Origin: Streptomyces tardus
GTDB taxonomy: Bacteria; Actinomycetota; Actinomycetes; Streptomycetales; Streptomycetaceae
NCBI RefSeq assembly: GCF_018101125.2
Contig: NZ_JAELVF020000001.1
Span: 3,076,665-3,140,664 of the forward strand
Direction: 5' to 3'
DNA length: 64,000 nt
Shown piece by piece: positions 24,977 to 32,861 of the stretch. Each line of letters begins with the position of its first letter. The first letter of the stretch is position 1. The translations under genes were made by a program, and so were the position numbers. The notes beneath the pieces are model-generated. The model saw nothing but the letters and a program-made list of their open reading frames with translations, ran no database searches and was not told the origin of the DNA.

Positions 24977-25843
24977 CTACTCGGTCGACTCTTGACGGAT
25001 CTCGTCGATAAGCGCCTTGCTCTCAAGTTCGCCGAGGGCTGTAGCTCGTAGGTGATCGAAAACATCCGCGTAGTAGGCGAGATCGTCCGGTCCTTCGAGG
25101 TACGTATGGCTCACATGGCTCTCGGTCAACACCACTTCCATGCTCGAGGGCGCAGGGAACCGGTAGATCTTGAAGGGGAGTGGGCCGCCTCGATAGGCGC
25201 CCACAGAGAAGGGTAGTACTTGCAGCGTCACGTTCGGTAGGTGTGACAACTCAAGTAGGTGGCCAAGCTGAGTGCGCATGGTGGACACGCTTCCGTACTG
25301 TTGACGGAGTGCGGCTTCGCCGAGGATCACCCAAGTAGAGATCGGGTTCTCTTCGCGAGTAAGGGCCTTCTGGCGCTCAAGGCGCACGTCCAACTTCGTC
25401 TGGGCATCAGAGTCGAGAGGCCCTGGTGAGCCGCCCCCAATGACTGCCTCCGCGTAGCTTCCCGTCTGGAAGAGGCCATCGACTACTCCCGGTTCGAATC
25501 CTCGGCAGTAGGAGGCATCCTCTTCCAGGCCAATGAGATCAAGGAAATCTTGGGGAAGCCGGTCTTCAAGTACTCGCCACCAGCGCTGCTTCCGACTCTC
25601 TCGTGCAAGTGAGAGCCAACCGTCGCGAGTTGCGGTGTCCTCAATCTCGTAAAGGTCCAGCAATGCCTTGAGGTCGAGAGGGCGTATCGGGCTTCGCCCC
25701 GACTCAATCCTGCTGACCTTCGAAGGGTTGCAGCTCAGTTGGTCCGCTGCGTGTTCCAGGTGCAGGCCACGTTCCTCGCGAAGGCGTCGAAGGTTGGTGC
25801 CCAGTACCCGGCGACGGACTGTCGGCTTCGGATCGTCTGGCAT
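24977..25843 (-). CDS. XRE-family regulator with DUF5753 domain (WhiJ-type)
   Basis: A 288-residue regulator. ATG 25843 has AAGGAG-like sequence upstream. The HTH lies near residues 16-65 (LRRLREERGLHLEHAADQLS through VSRIESGRSPI). The DUF5753 domain follows: DLIGLEEDASYCRGFEPGVV, VDGLFQTGSYAEAV, LGEAALRQQYGS and LPNVTLQVLPFSVGAYRG are its standard blocks. Family members such as WhiJ act in control of Streptomyces development with DUF397 partners. The gene is visibly less GC-rich than the window average, perhaps a sign of accessory origin. It is divergent from an anti-sigma-like ATPase gene. Confidence 0.88.
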   Translation of the reverse strand: MPDDPKPTVRRRVLGTNLRRLREERGLHLEHAADQLSCNPSKVSRIESGRSPIRPLDLKALLDLYEIEDTATRDGWLSLARESRKQRWWRVLEDRLPQDFLDLIGLEEDASYCRGFEPGVVDGLFQTGSYAEAVIGGGSPGPLDSDAQTKLDVRLERQKALTREENPISTWVILGEAALRQQYGSVSTMRTQLGHLLELSHLPNVTLQVLPFSVGAYRGGPLPFKIYRFPAPSSMEVVLTESHVSHTYLEGPDDLAYYADVFDHLRATALGELESKALIDEIRQESTE

Positions 25844-26045
25844 GCGCTCCCTCTCCTTCGTTGATCGACAGGGTACCGCTGGGAGTTGAGCCGCCAGTCG
25901 CTCGTAGAAGTGAATCACGGTGTATGACTTGCACCATGCAAGGCGTCGTTGTCATCCTGTGAGTGCGGACAGTTACGCCAAGCGGTGTGTGTCTGAGTCA
26001 CGCCTGCATGCCTGCACGCGTGTTACGTCTGCCAAGGGAGGTCCC

Positions 26046-26474
26046 GTGAACGGCGCACTGCGAGTTGAAAGCCAGCAGCCCGTGTACCAGTGGGAGTTAC
26101 GGATTCGCCCGGAAGATCTGGAGTCCTGGAGGCGCCAAGTTGCCCATGTTGTGCGGGAGTTGGGTGGGGACTACGGTGCGGTGGCGGTTGCGCGGCTCGG
26201 GGTGTCGGAGCTGCTGAGCAACGTGTGCAAGCACGTGGGGGACCGGCGGTGCCGCCTGGAGGTGGAACGGGAAGGTGCGGGCGTCCGCGTACGGCTCTTC
26301 GACCGTTCGCCGCAGGTGCCGGCCGTACGCGTGCCGACGTGGGACGCCGAGGAGGGCAGAGGGCTGTGGCTGCTGCGCGAGATGGCGGACGCGCTCGGCT
26401 ACACCTGTACGCCGGACGGCAAGTGGGTGTGGTTCCGCTGCCTGTTGGCCACTCCGCGCGGGCACGCCCGGTGA
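26046..26474 (+). CDS. ATP-binding anti-sigma-factor-like protein (HATPase_c)
   Basis: A 142-residue GHKL ATPase of the RsbW/SpoIIAB-like type. GTG 26046 follows GGGAGG by five bases. The N-box is VARLGVSELLSNVCKHVGD and the G-box region EEGRGLWLLREMADALGYT. Such small ATPases bind sigma factors or anti-sigma antagonists, or act with WhiJ/DUF397 loci in Streptomyces, as here. The gene is divergent from the XRE gene. The stop overlaps the next start (GTGA), so the two are coupled. Confidence 0.82.
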   Translation: MNGALRVESQQPVYQWELRIRPEDLESWRRQVAHVVRELGGDYGAVAVARLGVSELLSNVCKHVGDRRCRLEVEREGAGVRVRLFDRSPQVPAVRVPTWDAEEGRGLWLLREMADALGYTCTPDGKWVWFRCLLATPRGHAR

Positions 26475-26839
26475 ACCGGCGGCGTGCGTACCGCGCGGAG
26501 TTCGTCGCCTACCAGGGTGAGCCGGAACCTCGGATGTACCACCTCGGCGAGGCGTTCTCCACCAGTGTTGCCGAGGTCCAACACTGGGCGTACGAGCGGG
26601 CGTTGAGCATCGCGGCCGTCCTCGGGCCGGGTTCGGCGGACGGCGGGGAGGTCGCGGCGTTCCACGACTGGAGCCGGAGATCGACCGAGGAAGGCACCCG
26701 GGCCCGGCTGCTGTGCGGCCATGTCGTCGCCCACGCGTACGACGGTGCGGACTGCACCTGGGAGTTCTCGCTCCGCCCGGTGCCCTTCCCGGCCTCGGGG
26801 CTGGGCCGACCGGCGGGCTGCGCAGGGGAGTCGGAGTGA
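26471..26839 (+). CDS. Hypothetical protein coupled to anti-sigma-like ATPase
   Basis: A 122-residue soluble protein that I do not recognise. It starts at GTG 26471, overlapping the ATPase stop by four bases, and has no signal peptide or membrane helix. The composition is mixed alpha/beta, with TSVAEVQHWAYERALSIAA and CGHVVAHAYDGADCTWEFS. The tight coupling suggests it acts with the ATPase, but no function can be assigned. Confidence 0.6.
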   Translation: MNRRRAYRAEFVAYQGEPEPRMYHLGEAFSTSVAEVQHWAYERALSIAAVLGPGSADGGEVAAFHDWSRRSTEEGTRARLLCGHVVAHAYDGADCTWEFSLRPVPFPASGLGRPAGCAGESE

Positions 26840-26943
26840 CCTCCTGTATCAACACCACAGCTACATACGGGAGTTGGGTGCTTCGCCTCGCCGGCCGCAC
26901 AAATCCTGTGGGCGTACGCGCGGTGCGCTGCTAGCTTCGCGCG

Positions 26944-27702
26944 ATGACGCTCACCGATCCGCCACGTCTGTCCCGCCTCACCTTCCACGGACCGCTCTCC
27001 GAGACCCGGGCCGCCGGTCTCGTCGACAGGCTCGTCCGCAACGGCCCCGCCACGATCCTGGACATCGGCTGTGGCTGGGGGGAGTTGACGCTGCGGCTGC
27101 TCGAGGCGCAGCCCACCGCCACCGCCGTCGGCGTCGACCTCAACGCCGAGGACCTGGCCCGGGGTCGCCGCAACGCCGAGGCGCGCGGGCTCGCCGACCG
27201 TGCCGACTTTGTCGAGGGCAACGCGGCCGAACTCCCAGGCGCCGCGGCCGATCTCGTTCTGTGCCTCGGTGCCGCCCAGGCCCTCACCGACAACGCTCCG
27301 CCGCACACCGCCGACGCACTGCGCGTGCTGCGCGGCCTCGTCGCTCCGGGCGGGCGCGTGCTGCTGGGCGAGGGGTTCTGGGAGCGCCCTCCCACCGCCG
27401 ACGAACTCGCCGCGATGTGGCCGGGCGCCTCCGCCGAGGAGCACCACGACCTCGCCACGCTCGCCGAACTCGCCGAGGAGGCGGGCTTCCGCGTCGAGTG
27501 GATCGAGACCGCCAACCGCGACGAGTGGGAGGAGTTCGAGTCGCGCTACCAGTCGGATGTGGAGGTCTGGCTCGCCGCCCACCACGACCACCCGGAGGCC
27601 GCAGGGACGCGCGAGCGGGTGCGGCGGCACCGGTCGAGCTGGCTGCGCGGCTACCGCGGAGTGCTCGGCCTCGCCTACCTCACCCTGGTCCCGGTCGACT
27701 GA
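26944..27702 (+). CDS. Class I SAM-dependent methyltransferase
   Basis: A 252-residue methyltransferase: TILDIGCGWGELTLRLLEA (motif I), AVGVDLNAEDLARGR (acidic loop), VLCLGAAQAL and LRGLVAPGGRVLLGEGF. A C-terminal cap region contains WIETANRDEWEEFES. Substrate unknown. No ribosome site precedes ATG 26944. TAGCTT (26932-26937) lies six bases upstream, so the transcript is probably leaderless. Confidence 0.83.
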   Translation: MTLTDPPRLSRLTFHGPLSETRAAGLVDRLVRNGPATILDIGCGWGELTLRLLEAQPTATAVGVDLNAEDLARGRRNAEARGLADRADFVEGNAAELPGAAADLVLCLGAAQALTDNAPPHTADALRVLRGLVAPGGRVLLGEGFWERPPTADELAAMWPGASAEEHHDLATLAELAEEAGFRVEWIETANRDEWEEFESRYQSDVEVWLAAHHDHPEAAGTRERVRRHRSSWLRGYRGVLGLAYLTLVPVD

Positions 27703-27796
27703 ACAGCGCGCCCACTCCCGCGCCCACGCCGCCGCGCCCACGCCCGAGCAGCCACTCCCGCGCCCGAGCCGCCGGTACCCGGCGCCGCGCGGCGGC

Positions 27797-28408
27797 TCAG
27801 CTGCCGACGAGGCCGTACTCGGGACGGCCCGTCCGCTCGTAGACCTGCACCGTCACGCCGGTGCTGCTGGTGCGTGCCTCGGTGAGGGCGAACGCGGTCG
27901 GCTCCAGCCCCTCGGCGAACAGCCGCTTGCCGCTGCCGAGCAGCACCGGGAAGACCAGCAGCTGGTACGCGTCGACGAGGTCGTGCGCGGCGAGGGTGTG
28001 TACGAGGTCGGCGCTGCCGTGCACCTGCAGCTCGCGGCCGGGGCGCTTCTTCAGCTCGGCGACGGCCTGCGGCACCTCGCCGCTGATCAACTCCGCGCCC
28101 TGCCACTCCACCCGGTCCAGGGTGCGGGAGGCGACGTGCTTGGGGAGGCGGTTGAGCGAGTCGGCGATCGGGTCGTCGGCGTTGTCGACCCCGGGCCAGT
28201 GGGCGGCGAAGATCTCGTACGTCCTGCGGCCGAGCAGGAAGGCGTCGGCCTGTCCCATCCGCGCGGTCATCACCTCCCCGAGGGTCTCGTCGAAGTGGGG
28301 CGCGAGCCAGCCGCCGTGGCGGAAGCCGCCCGAGGTGTCCTCCTGCGGGCCGCCGGGCGCCTGCATGACGCCGTCCATGGTGAGGAAAGTGGTCACGACG
28401 AGCTTCAT
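27797..28408 (-). CDS. Dihydrofolate reductase / RibD C-terminal family protein
   Basis: A 203-residue protein starting MKLVVTTFLTMDGVMQAPGG, the common opening of YwjB/RibD-C type reductases. FLLGRRTYEIFAAHWP and ELQVHGSADLVHTL (NADPH-binding region) follow. GGAGG precedes ATG 28408. It probably reduces a pterin- or flavin-like substrate with NADPH, but these family members are mostly uncharacterised. It lies convergent to the upstream methyltransferase gene with a 94-bp gap. Confidence 0.85.
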   Translation of the reverse strand: MKLVVTTFLTMDGVMQAPGGPQEDTSGGFRHGGWLAPHFDETLGEVMTARMGQADAFLLGRRTYEIFAAHWPGVDNADDPIADSLNRLPKHVASRTLDRVEWQGAELISGEVPQAVAELKKRPGRELQVHGSADLVHTLAAHDLVDAYQLLVFPVLLGSGKRLFAEGLEPTAFALTEARTSSTGVTVQVYERTGRPEYGLVGS

Positions 28409-28702
28409 GGTCGTCCTCCGGTTCGAGTGCGTTCACCGGTGCAGACGGCCCGAGCCGGCGGAACTCATCGCCCCGAAGCCTCCGCGCCGCCCCGTCTGCC
28501 TCCCCAGTCCGTCCCGCCGCTTCCGCCCGCCGGGCCGGCTCCGTCGCGGCGCTGCCGACCGTCAACCTCACCGGGCGCGTTTCGCTCGAAGGGTCGGCCC
28601 GTGCGGAGGTCCCGGCCCGGCGGTCCGGCGGGCCGGTGCGCATGTCCGAGCATCGCCTCCGACAAACGGGGAATTCCCGGACAGCTTCTGGAGGTTGCGG
28701 TC

Positions 28703-30064
28703 ATGAGTGGCATCGCCGAACGGCTCGCGGCGCTGGCGGAGCAGACGCTGGAGGGCCGCCCCCTCCCACTGCGGATCCGTGCCTGGGACGGCAGTGAGGC
28801 AGGGCCCGAGGGCGCTCCCGTCGTCGTGCTCACCGGCAGGCAGTCGCTGCGTCGACTGCTGTGGAAGCCCGGCCATCTGGGTCTCGCACGCGCCTGGGTG
28901 GCCGGTGACCTCGACCTCGAAGGGGACCTCTACGAGGCGTTGGACCGCCTCGGGCACCTGCTGTGGCACCGGGACGACCAGGCAGGTCGTCGTCGCAGGC
29001 AGAGCCTGCCCGCCGCCCTGCGGGCGCTGTCCGCGCTCGCGCGACCGCGCCAACTCCGCGCCGGCGCGCAGTTGTTGGCGCTGGCCGGTCCGGCCGGCCC
29101 GCCGAAGCCACCGCCGGAGGAGACCCCGACCCGGCGCGGCCCGCTGCACACCCTGCGCCGCGACAGCGAGGCGATCAGCCACCACTACGACGTCGGCAAC
29201 GACTTCTACTCGCTGGTCCTCGGCCCGTCGATGGTCTACTCCTGCGCCTACTGGGAGGACGAGGCGGGCACGCTGGAGGACGCGCAACGCGCCAAACTGG
29301 ACCTGATCTGCCGCAAGCTCCAACTCCGTCCGGGCCGGAGGCTGTTGGACGTCGGCTGCGGTTGGGGCTCGTTGGTGCTGCACGCGGTCGAGGAGTACGG
29401 GGTGCGGGCCGTCGGCATCACGATCTCCGAGGAGCAGGCCGGGCTCGCCCGCAAGCGGCTGGCCGAGGCGGGGCTGACCGACCGGGCCGAGATCCGGGTG
29501 CAGGACTACCGCGAGGTCACCGACGGCCCGTACGACGCGATCTCCTCCGTCGGCATGGCGGAGCACGTCGGCGCGACGCGTTTCAGGGCGTACGGCGAGC
29601 AGCTGTACGGGCTGCTGCGCCCGGGCGGTCGACTGCTCAACCACCAGATCTCCCGGCGCCCGACTACGGACGCGGGCCGCTACCGGACCGACGAGTTCAT
29701 CGACCGGTACGTCTTCCCCGACGGCGAGTTGGAGACGATCGGGTCGACCGTCGGGCTGTTGGAGCGGTCCGGTTTCGAGGTGCGGGACGTCGAGTCGATC
29801 CGCGAGCACTACGCGCTGACCCTGCGTGCCTGGGTGACCAACCTCCAACGGCACCGAGCGGCCCTCGACGCGTTCACCACACCGGGCCGGGTACGGGTGT
29901 GGCACCTGTACATGGCCGCCTCCGCGCTCGCCTTCGAACGCAACCGGATCGGCGTGAACCAGGTCCTCGCCGTCCGCACCACCGACGGCGGCGACTCGGG
30001 CATGCCGCGCACCAGGGCCCGCTGGCTCGGCCTCCCGCCGCACCGAGCCCGTCCGGCACACTGA
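28703..30064 (+). CDS. Cyclopropane-fatty-acyl-phospholipid synthase family protein
   Basis: A 453-residue member of the Cfa/mycolic-acid methyltransferase family. The N-terminal ~130 residues form the lipid-binding domain. The SAM domain has AISHHYDVGNDFYSLVLG, YSCAYWEDEAGTLEDAQ, RLLDVGCGWGSLVLHA, VGITISEEQAGLARKR and ISSVGMAEHVG, all standard. It transfers a methylene from SAM to unsaturated phospholipid chains at the membrane. GGAGG (28690-28694) sits 8 bases before ATG 28703. The 3' end and the bases past the stop are an 18-bp tandem repeat. Confidence 0.9.
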   Translation: MSGIAERLAALAEQTLEGRPLPLRIRAWDGSEAGPEGAPVVVLTGRQSLRRLLWKPGHLGLARAWVAGDLDLEGDLYEALDRLGHLLWHRDDQAGRRRRQSLPAALRALSALARPRQLRAGAQLLALAGPAGPPKPPPEETPTRRGPLHTLRRDSEAISHHYDVGNDFYSLVLGPSMVYSCAYWEDEAGTLEDAQRAKLDLICRKLQLRPGRRLLDVGCGWGSLVLHAVEEYGVRAVGITISEEQAGLARKRLAEAGLTDRAEIRVQDYREVTDGPYDAISSVGMAEHVGATRFRAYGEQLYGLLRPGGRLLNHQISRRPTTDAGRYRTDEFIDRYVFPDGELETIGSTVGLLERSGFEVRDVESIREHYALTLRAWVTNLQRHRAALDAFTTPGRVRVWHLYMAASALAFERNRIGVNQVLAVRTTDGGDSGMPRTRARWLGLPPHRARPAH

Positions 30065-30098
30065 GTCCGTCCGGCACACTGAGCCCGTCCGGCACACT
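30045..30098 (+). repeat. Three 18-bp tandem repeats spanning a stop codon
   Basis: The unit GAGCCCGTCCGGCACACT occurs at 30045-30062, 30063-30080 (one change, GAGTCC) and 30081-30098. The stop codon of the cyclopropane synthase gene lies at the junction of copies one and two, so copies two and three are untranslated. No dyad is seen in the unit. Confidence 0.85.
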
Positions 30099-30214
30099 GA
30101 GCCCGCCCGCCGCGCGAGCCCGCCGCGCCGCCTGCGGCGCCGTGCCGCACCGTCGCCCGCGGCACGCGCCGGTCAACTCCGTTGCTCGACGCCGCCGTTG
30201 GCGTCCAGAGGCCA

Positions 30215-30234
30215 GTGCGCACCATGGTGCGCAC
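30215..30234. promoter_or_regulatory. Perfect 20-bp palindrome
   Basis: GTGCGCACCATGGTGCGCAC is its own reverse complement. It lies in the 618-bp gap between the cyclopropane synthase and YhhN genes, about 90 bp upstream of a possible -10 (TACGAT, 30307-30312). It looks like a dimeric operator. The rest of 30099-30304 shows no gene. Confidence 0.45.
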
Positions 30235-30327
30235 CCGCGATCCCCGGACCGGCGGTTGACTGCGCAGCGTCCCTTGATCGGTTGGCTGCTGCGAGTGGGG
30301 CACGGTTACGATGCCGACTCGACTACG

Positions 30328-30403
30328 CCTTCTCGGGTGTGGTTTTGGTGAGAAGGGGCCCAGGATGTGCCAGACCGCTTCGGCGGTCTTTCCTCGGCCC
30401 CTT
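30328..30403 (+). ncRNA. Candidate structured RNA or attenuator
   Basis: Three stems are visible: CCTTCTC/GAGAAGG (30328-30356); an outer AAGGGGCC/GGCCCCTT (30353-30403); and inside it AGACCGC-TTCG-GCGGTCT (30372-30389), a UUCG tetraloop hairpin followed by TTT. The first and second stems share AAGG and cannot both form fully, as in an attenuator. TACGAT (30307-30312) could be its promoter. It may be a terminator-linked small RNA or the leader of the gene at 30683; no known family is recognised. Confidence 0.4.
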
Positions 30404-30682
30404 TGCCATGCGGTGAGGGCCGCCCCGCAGGAGGCCCTTGGTGGTTCCCTCCTTCTGCCGGCGGCACCTGTCGCGGGCCGGGCCGTACGAGCCTCGTCCG
30501 CACGTCTCCGCACGCGCCGCGTCCCGCAGCAGCGCCCGGTCTCACCCGACAGCGACCGGCTGTGCCGGCAGCCACCGGCAGCGACCGGCGGTGATGTCCC
30601 GCCCCGCCTGCACGGGCAGGGGCCGGACGTCACAGCCGGTCTCCGTTGACGCGCCGTCCCGCCGCCCAGGAGACTGCCGACC

Positions 30683-31402
30683 ATGGCGATCACCGCACGC
30701 GGCACCCGCGGCTTCCTCTCCCGGACGGCCGCCCGACTGACCAGGCCCGACGGCCACGGACGAGGCGCCCTCGCGGCGTACGGCGCGCTTGCCGCGGCGG
30801 ATCTGCTCGCCACCGCCACGCGCCCCCGTTCCGCGGCGAGGGCCGGCAAGTCGCTGCTGATGCCCGCGCTCGCCGTGCACGTGGTGCGCCGGCGGGCCGG
30901 CCGGGACGACGTGCTCGCCGAACCGGTGCCGCGCCCGCTGCTGTTCGGGCTCGCCTGCGCCACGGTCGGCGACACGGCGCTGCTCTTCGACAAGCGTGAA
31001 CCCGCCTTCCTGCTCGGGATGGCCGCGTTCCTCGGCACCCAGACCGCGTACACGGCGGGCTTCGCGCGGATGGGTGCGCTGCGCGGCATCGCCGCCAACC
31101 CCCGGCCGGCGCTCGGCTGCCTCGGCGTGTGGGTCGCAGCCAACGCCGTCATCCAGCCCTCGCTGGACCGCGGACTCCGACTGCCGGTCGCCGGATACAG
31201 TCTGGCGCTCGTCGCGATGGGCGCCACCGCGCTCGCCGTCGGCGGCAAGGTCGGCGCGGGTGCGATGTCCTTCCTCGGCTCGGACGCCCTGATCGGGCTG
31301 AAGGCGGCGGGCCACGAGTTCCCCTCCCAGGAGGTGCTGATCATGGCCGGCTATCTGCTGGGCCAGTACCTGATCACCACGGGCTGGCTGGAGCGGCAGT
31401 AG
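30683..31402 (+). CDS. Lysoplasmalogenase-like YhhN family membrane protein
   Basis: A 239-residue integral membrane protein with about eight hydrophobic segments. KSLLMPALAVHVV near residue 55, FGLACATVGDTALLF and SDALIGLKAAGHEF carry the conserved Lys and Asp residues of the YhhN/TMEM86 family. Family members hydrolyse the vinyl-ether bond of lysoplasmalogens, though activity is shown for few. AGGAG lies 9 bases before ATG 30683. It follows the cyclopropane lipid synthase, so a membrane-lipid role is plausible. Confidence 0.75.
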   Translation: MAITARGTRGFLSRTAARLTRPDGHGRGALAAYGALAAADLLATATRPRSAARAGKSLLMPALAVHVVRRRAGRDDVLAEPVPRPLLFGLACATVGDTALLFDKREPAFLLGMAAFLGTQTAYTAGFARMGALRGIAANPRPALGCLGVWVAANAVIQPSLDRGLRLPVAGYSLALVAMGATALAVGGKVGAGAMSFLGSDALIGLKAAGHEFPSQEVLIMAGYLLGQYLITTGWLERQ

Positions 31403-31424
31403 CCCCGCCCCGTACGGTCGCGGT

Positions 31425-32693
31425 GTGCAGCACCTCGACACCGACCCGCCCCGTCCCGAGCTGTTCAGCTGGGAGTTCGCCGCCGACCCGTACCCGGCGT
31501 ACGCCTGGTTGCGCCAGCACGATCCGGTCCACCGCACGACTCTGCCCAGCGGTGTGGAGGCGTGGCTGGTCACGCGGTACGCCGACGCCCGCCAGGCGCT
31601 CGCCGACCAGCGGCTGAGCAAGAGTTCGGCGCACTACCGGGACTCCGGGAGCGACGGCCGGGGCAAGATCGGCATCCCGGGCGAGCGCAGCGCGAACCTG
31701 ATGACGCATCTGCTCAACATCGATCCGCCGGACCACACCAGGCTGCGCCGACTCGTCTCCAAGGCGTTCACCCCGCGGCGGATCGCCGAATTCCGGCCGC
31801 GGATCCAGGAGTTGACCGACGGGCTGATCGACGGTTTCGCGACGCGGGGCGAGGCCGATCTCATCCACGAGTTCGCCTTTCCGCTGCCGATCCACGTGAT
31901 CTGCGATCTGCTGGGCGTTCCGCCCGAGGACCAGGACGACTTCCGCGACTGGGCCGGAATGATGATCCGGCACGGCGGCGGACCGCGCGGCGGTGTGGGG
32001 CGTTCGGTGAAGCGGATGCGCGCCTACCTCGCCGAGCTGATCCACCGCAAGCGCGACGCCCCCGGCGGCGATCTGATCTCCGGGCTGATCAGGGCGAGCG
32101 ACCACGGCGAGCACCTCAGCGAGAACGAGGCCGCCGCGATGGCGTTCATCCTCCTCTTCGCCGGCTTCGAGACCACGGTGAACCTGATCGGCAACGGGAC
32201 GTACGCCCTGCTCCGTCACCCCGAGCAACGCGCCCTGCTCCAGGACGCGTTGGCCGCGGGCGGCGAGGAGGCCGAGAGGCTGCTGGACACCGCCGTCGAG
32301 GAGCTGCTGCGCTACGACGGCCCGGTCGAGCTGGCCACCTGGCGGTTCGCGACCGAGCCGCTCACGATCGACGGGCGGCAGATCGCGGCGGGCGACCCGG
32401 TGCTGGTGGTGTTGGCGGCGGCCGACCGCGACCCCGCCCGCTTCGAGCAGCCGGACGTACTGGACCTCACCCGGCAGGAGAACCCCCACCTCGGATACGG
32501 TCACGGCATCCACTACTGCGTGGGCGCGCCACTGGCCCGCCTGGAGGGCCGGATCGCATTGGCGACGCTGCTGCGCCGCCTGCCGGACCTCCGACTGGCC
32601 GCTCAGCCCGAGGAGTTGAGCTGGCGCGGCGGGCTCATCATGCGCGGGCTGCGCCAACTGCCGGTCGGGTTCCACCCCGTGACCCCTGCGTGA
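31425..32693 (+). CDS. Cytochrome P450
   Basis: A 422-residue soluble bacterial P450. The I-helix has LLFAGFETTVNLIG (Glu-Thr-Thr), the K-helix EELLRYDGPVELATWR carries E-x-x-R, and the haem loop YGHGIHYCVGAPLARLE places the ligand Cys near residue 365, with Tyr replacing the usual first Phe. It is most like the CYP107-type biosynthetic/catabolic group. A ferredoxin partner is not encoded nearby. GTG 31425 has no ribosome site; TACGGT (31413-31418) lies six bases upstream, suggesting a leaderless transcript. Substrate unknown. Confidence 0.92.
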   Translation: MQHLDTDPPRPELFSWEFAADPYPAYAWLRQHDPVHRTTLPSGVEAWLVTRYADARQALADQRLSKSSAHYRDSGSDGRGKIGIPGERSANLMTHLLNIDPPDHTRLRRLVSKAFTPRRIAEFRPRIQELTDGLIDGFATRGEADLIHEFAFPLPIHVICDLLGVPPEDQDDFRDWAGMMIRHGGGPRGGVGRSVKRMRAYLAELIHRKRDAPGGDLISGLIRASDHGEHLSENEAAAMAFILLFAGFETTVNLIGNGTYALLRHPEQRALLQDALAAGGEEAERLLDTAVEELLRYDGPVELATWRFATEPLTIDGRQIAAGDPVLVVLAAADRDPARFEQPDVLDLTRQENPHLGYGHGIHYCVGAPLARLEGRIALATLLRRLPDLRLAAQPEELSWRGGLIMRGLRQLPVGFHPVTPA

Positions 32694-32861
32694 TCTCCGC
32701 GACACTGGCTTGTGATGGACGGGATTGACGGCTACGTTCGCCGCTGATCGTCAAGTCGGGATTGGCGAGGTCCGTTGCGGGGTACGCCGGAGTGTGCGTA
32801 CGCCCTTGCGGGGCCCACCTCAACTCTCCCGGCTGTCACAGGACTTCAGGAGAGGCACCGC

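Noticed and set aside
32694..32861. c-di-AMP (ydaO) riboswitch before rpfA
   Set aside because: The 168-bp leader is too short and shows none of the conserved segments I know. Kept as a check, not as a feature.
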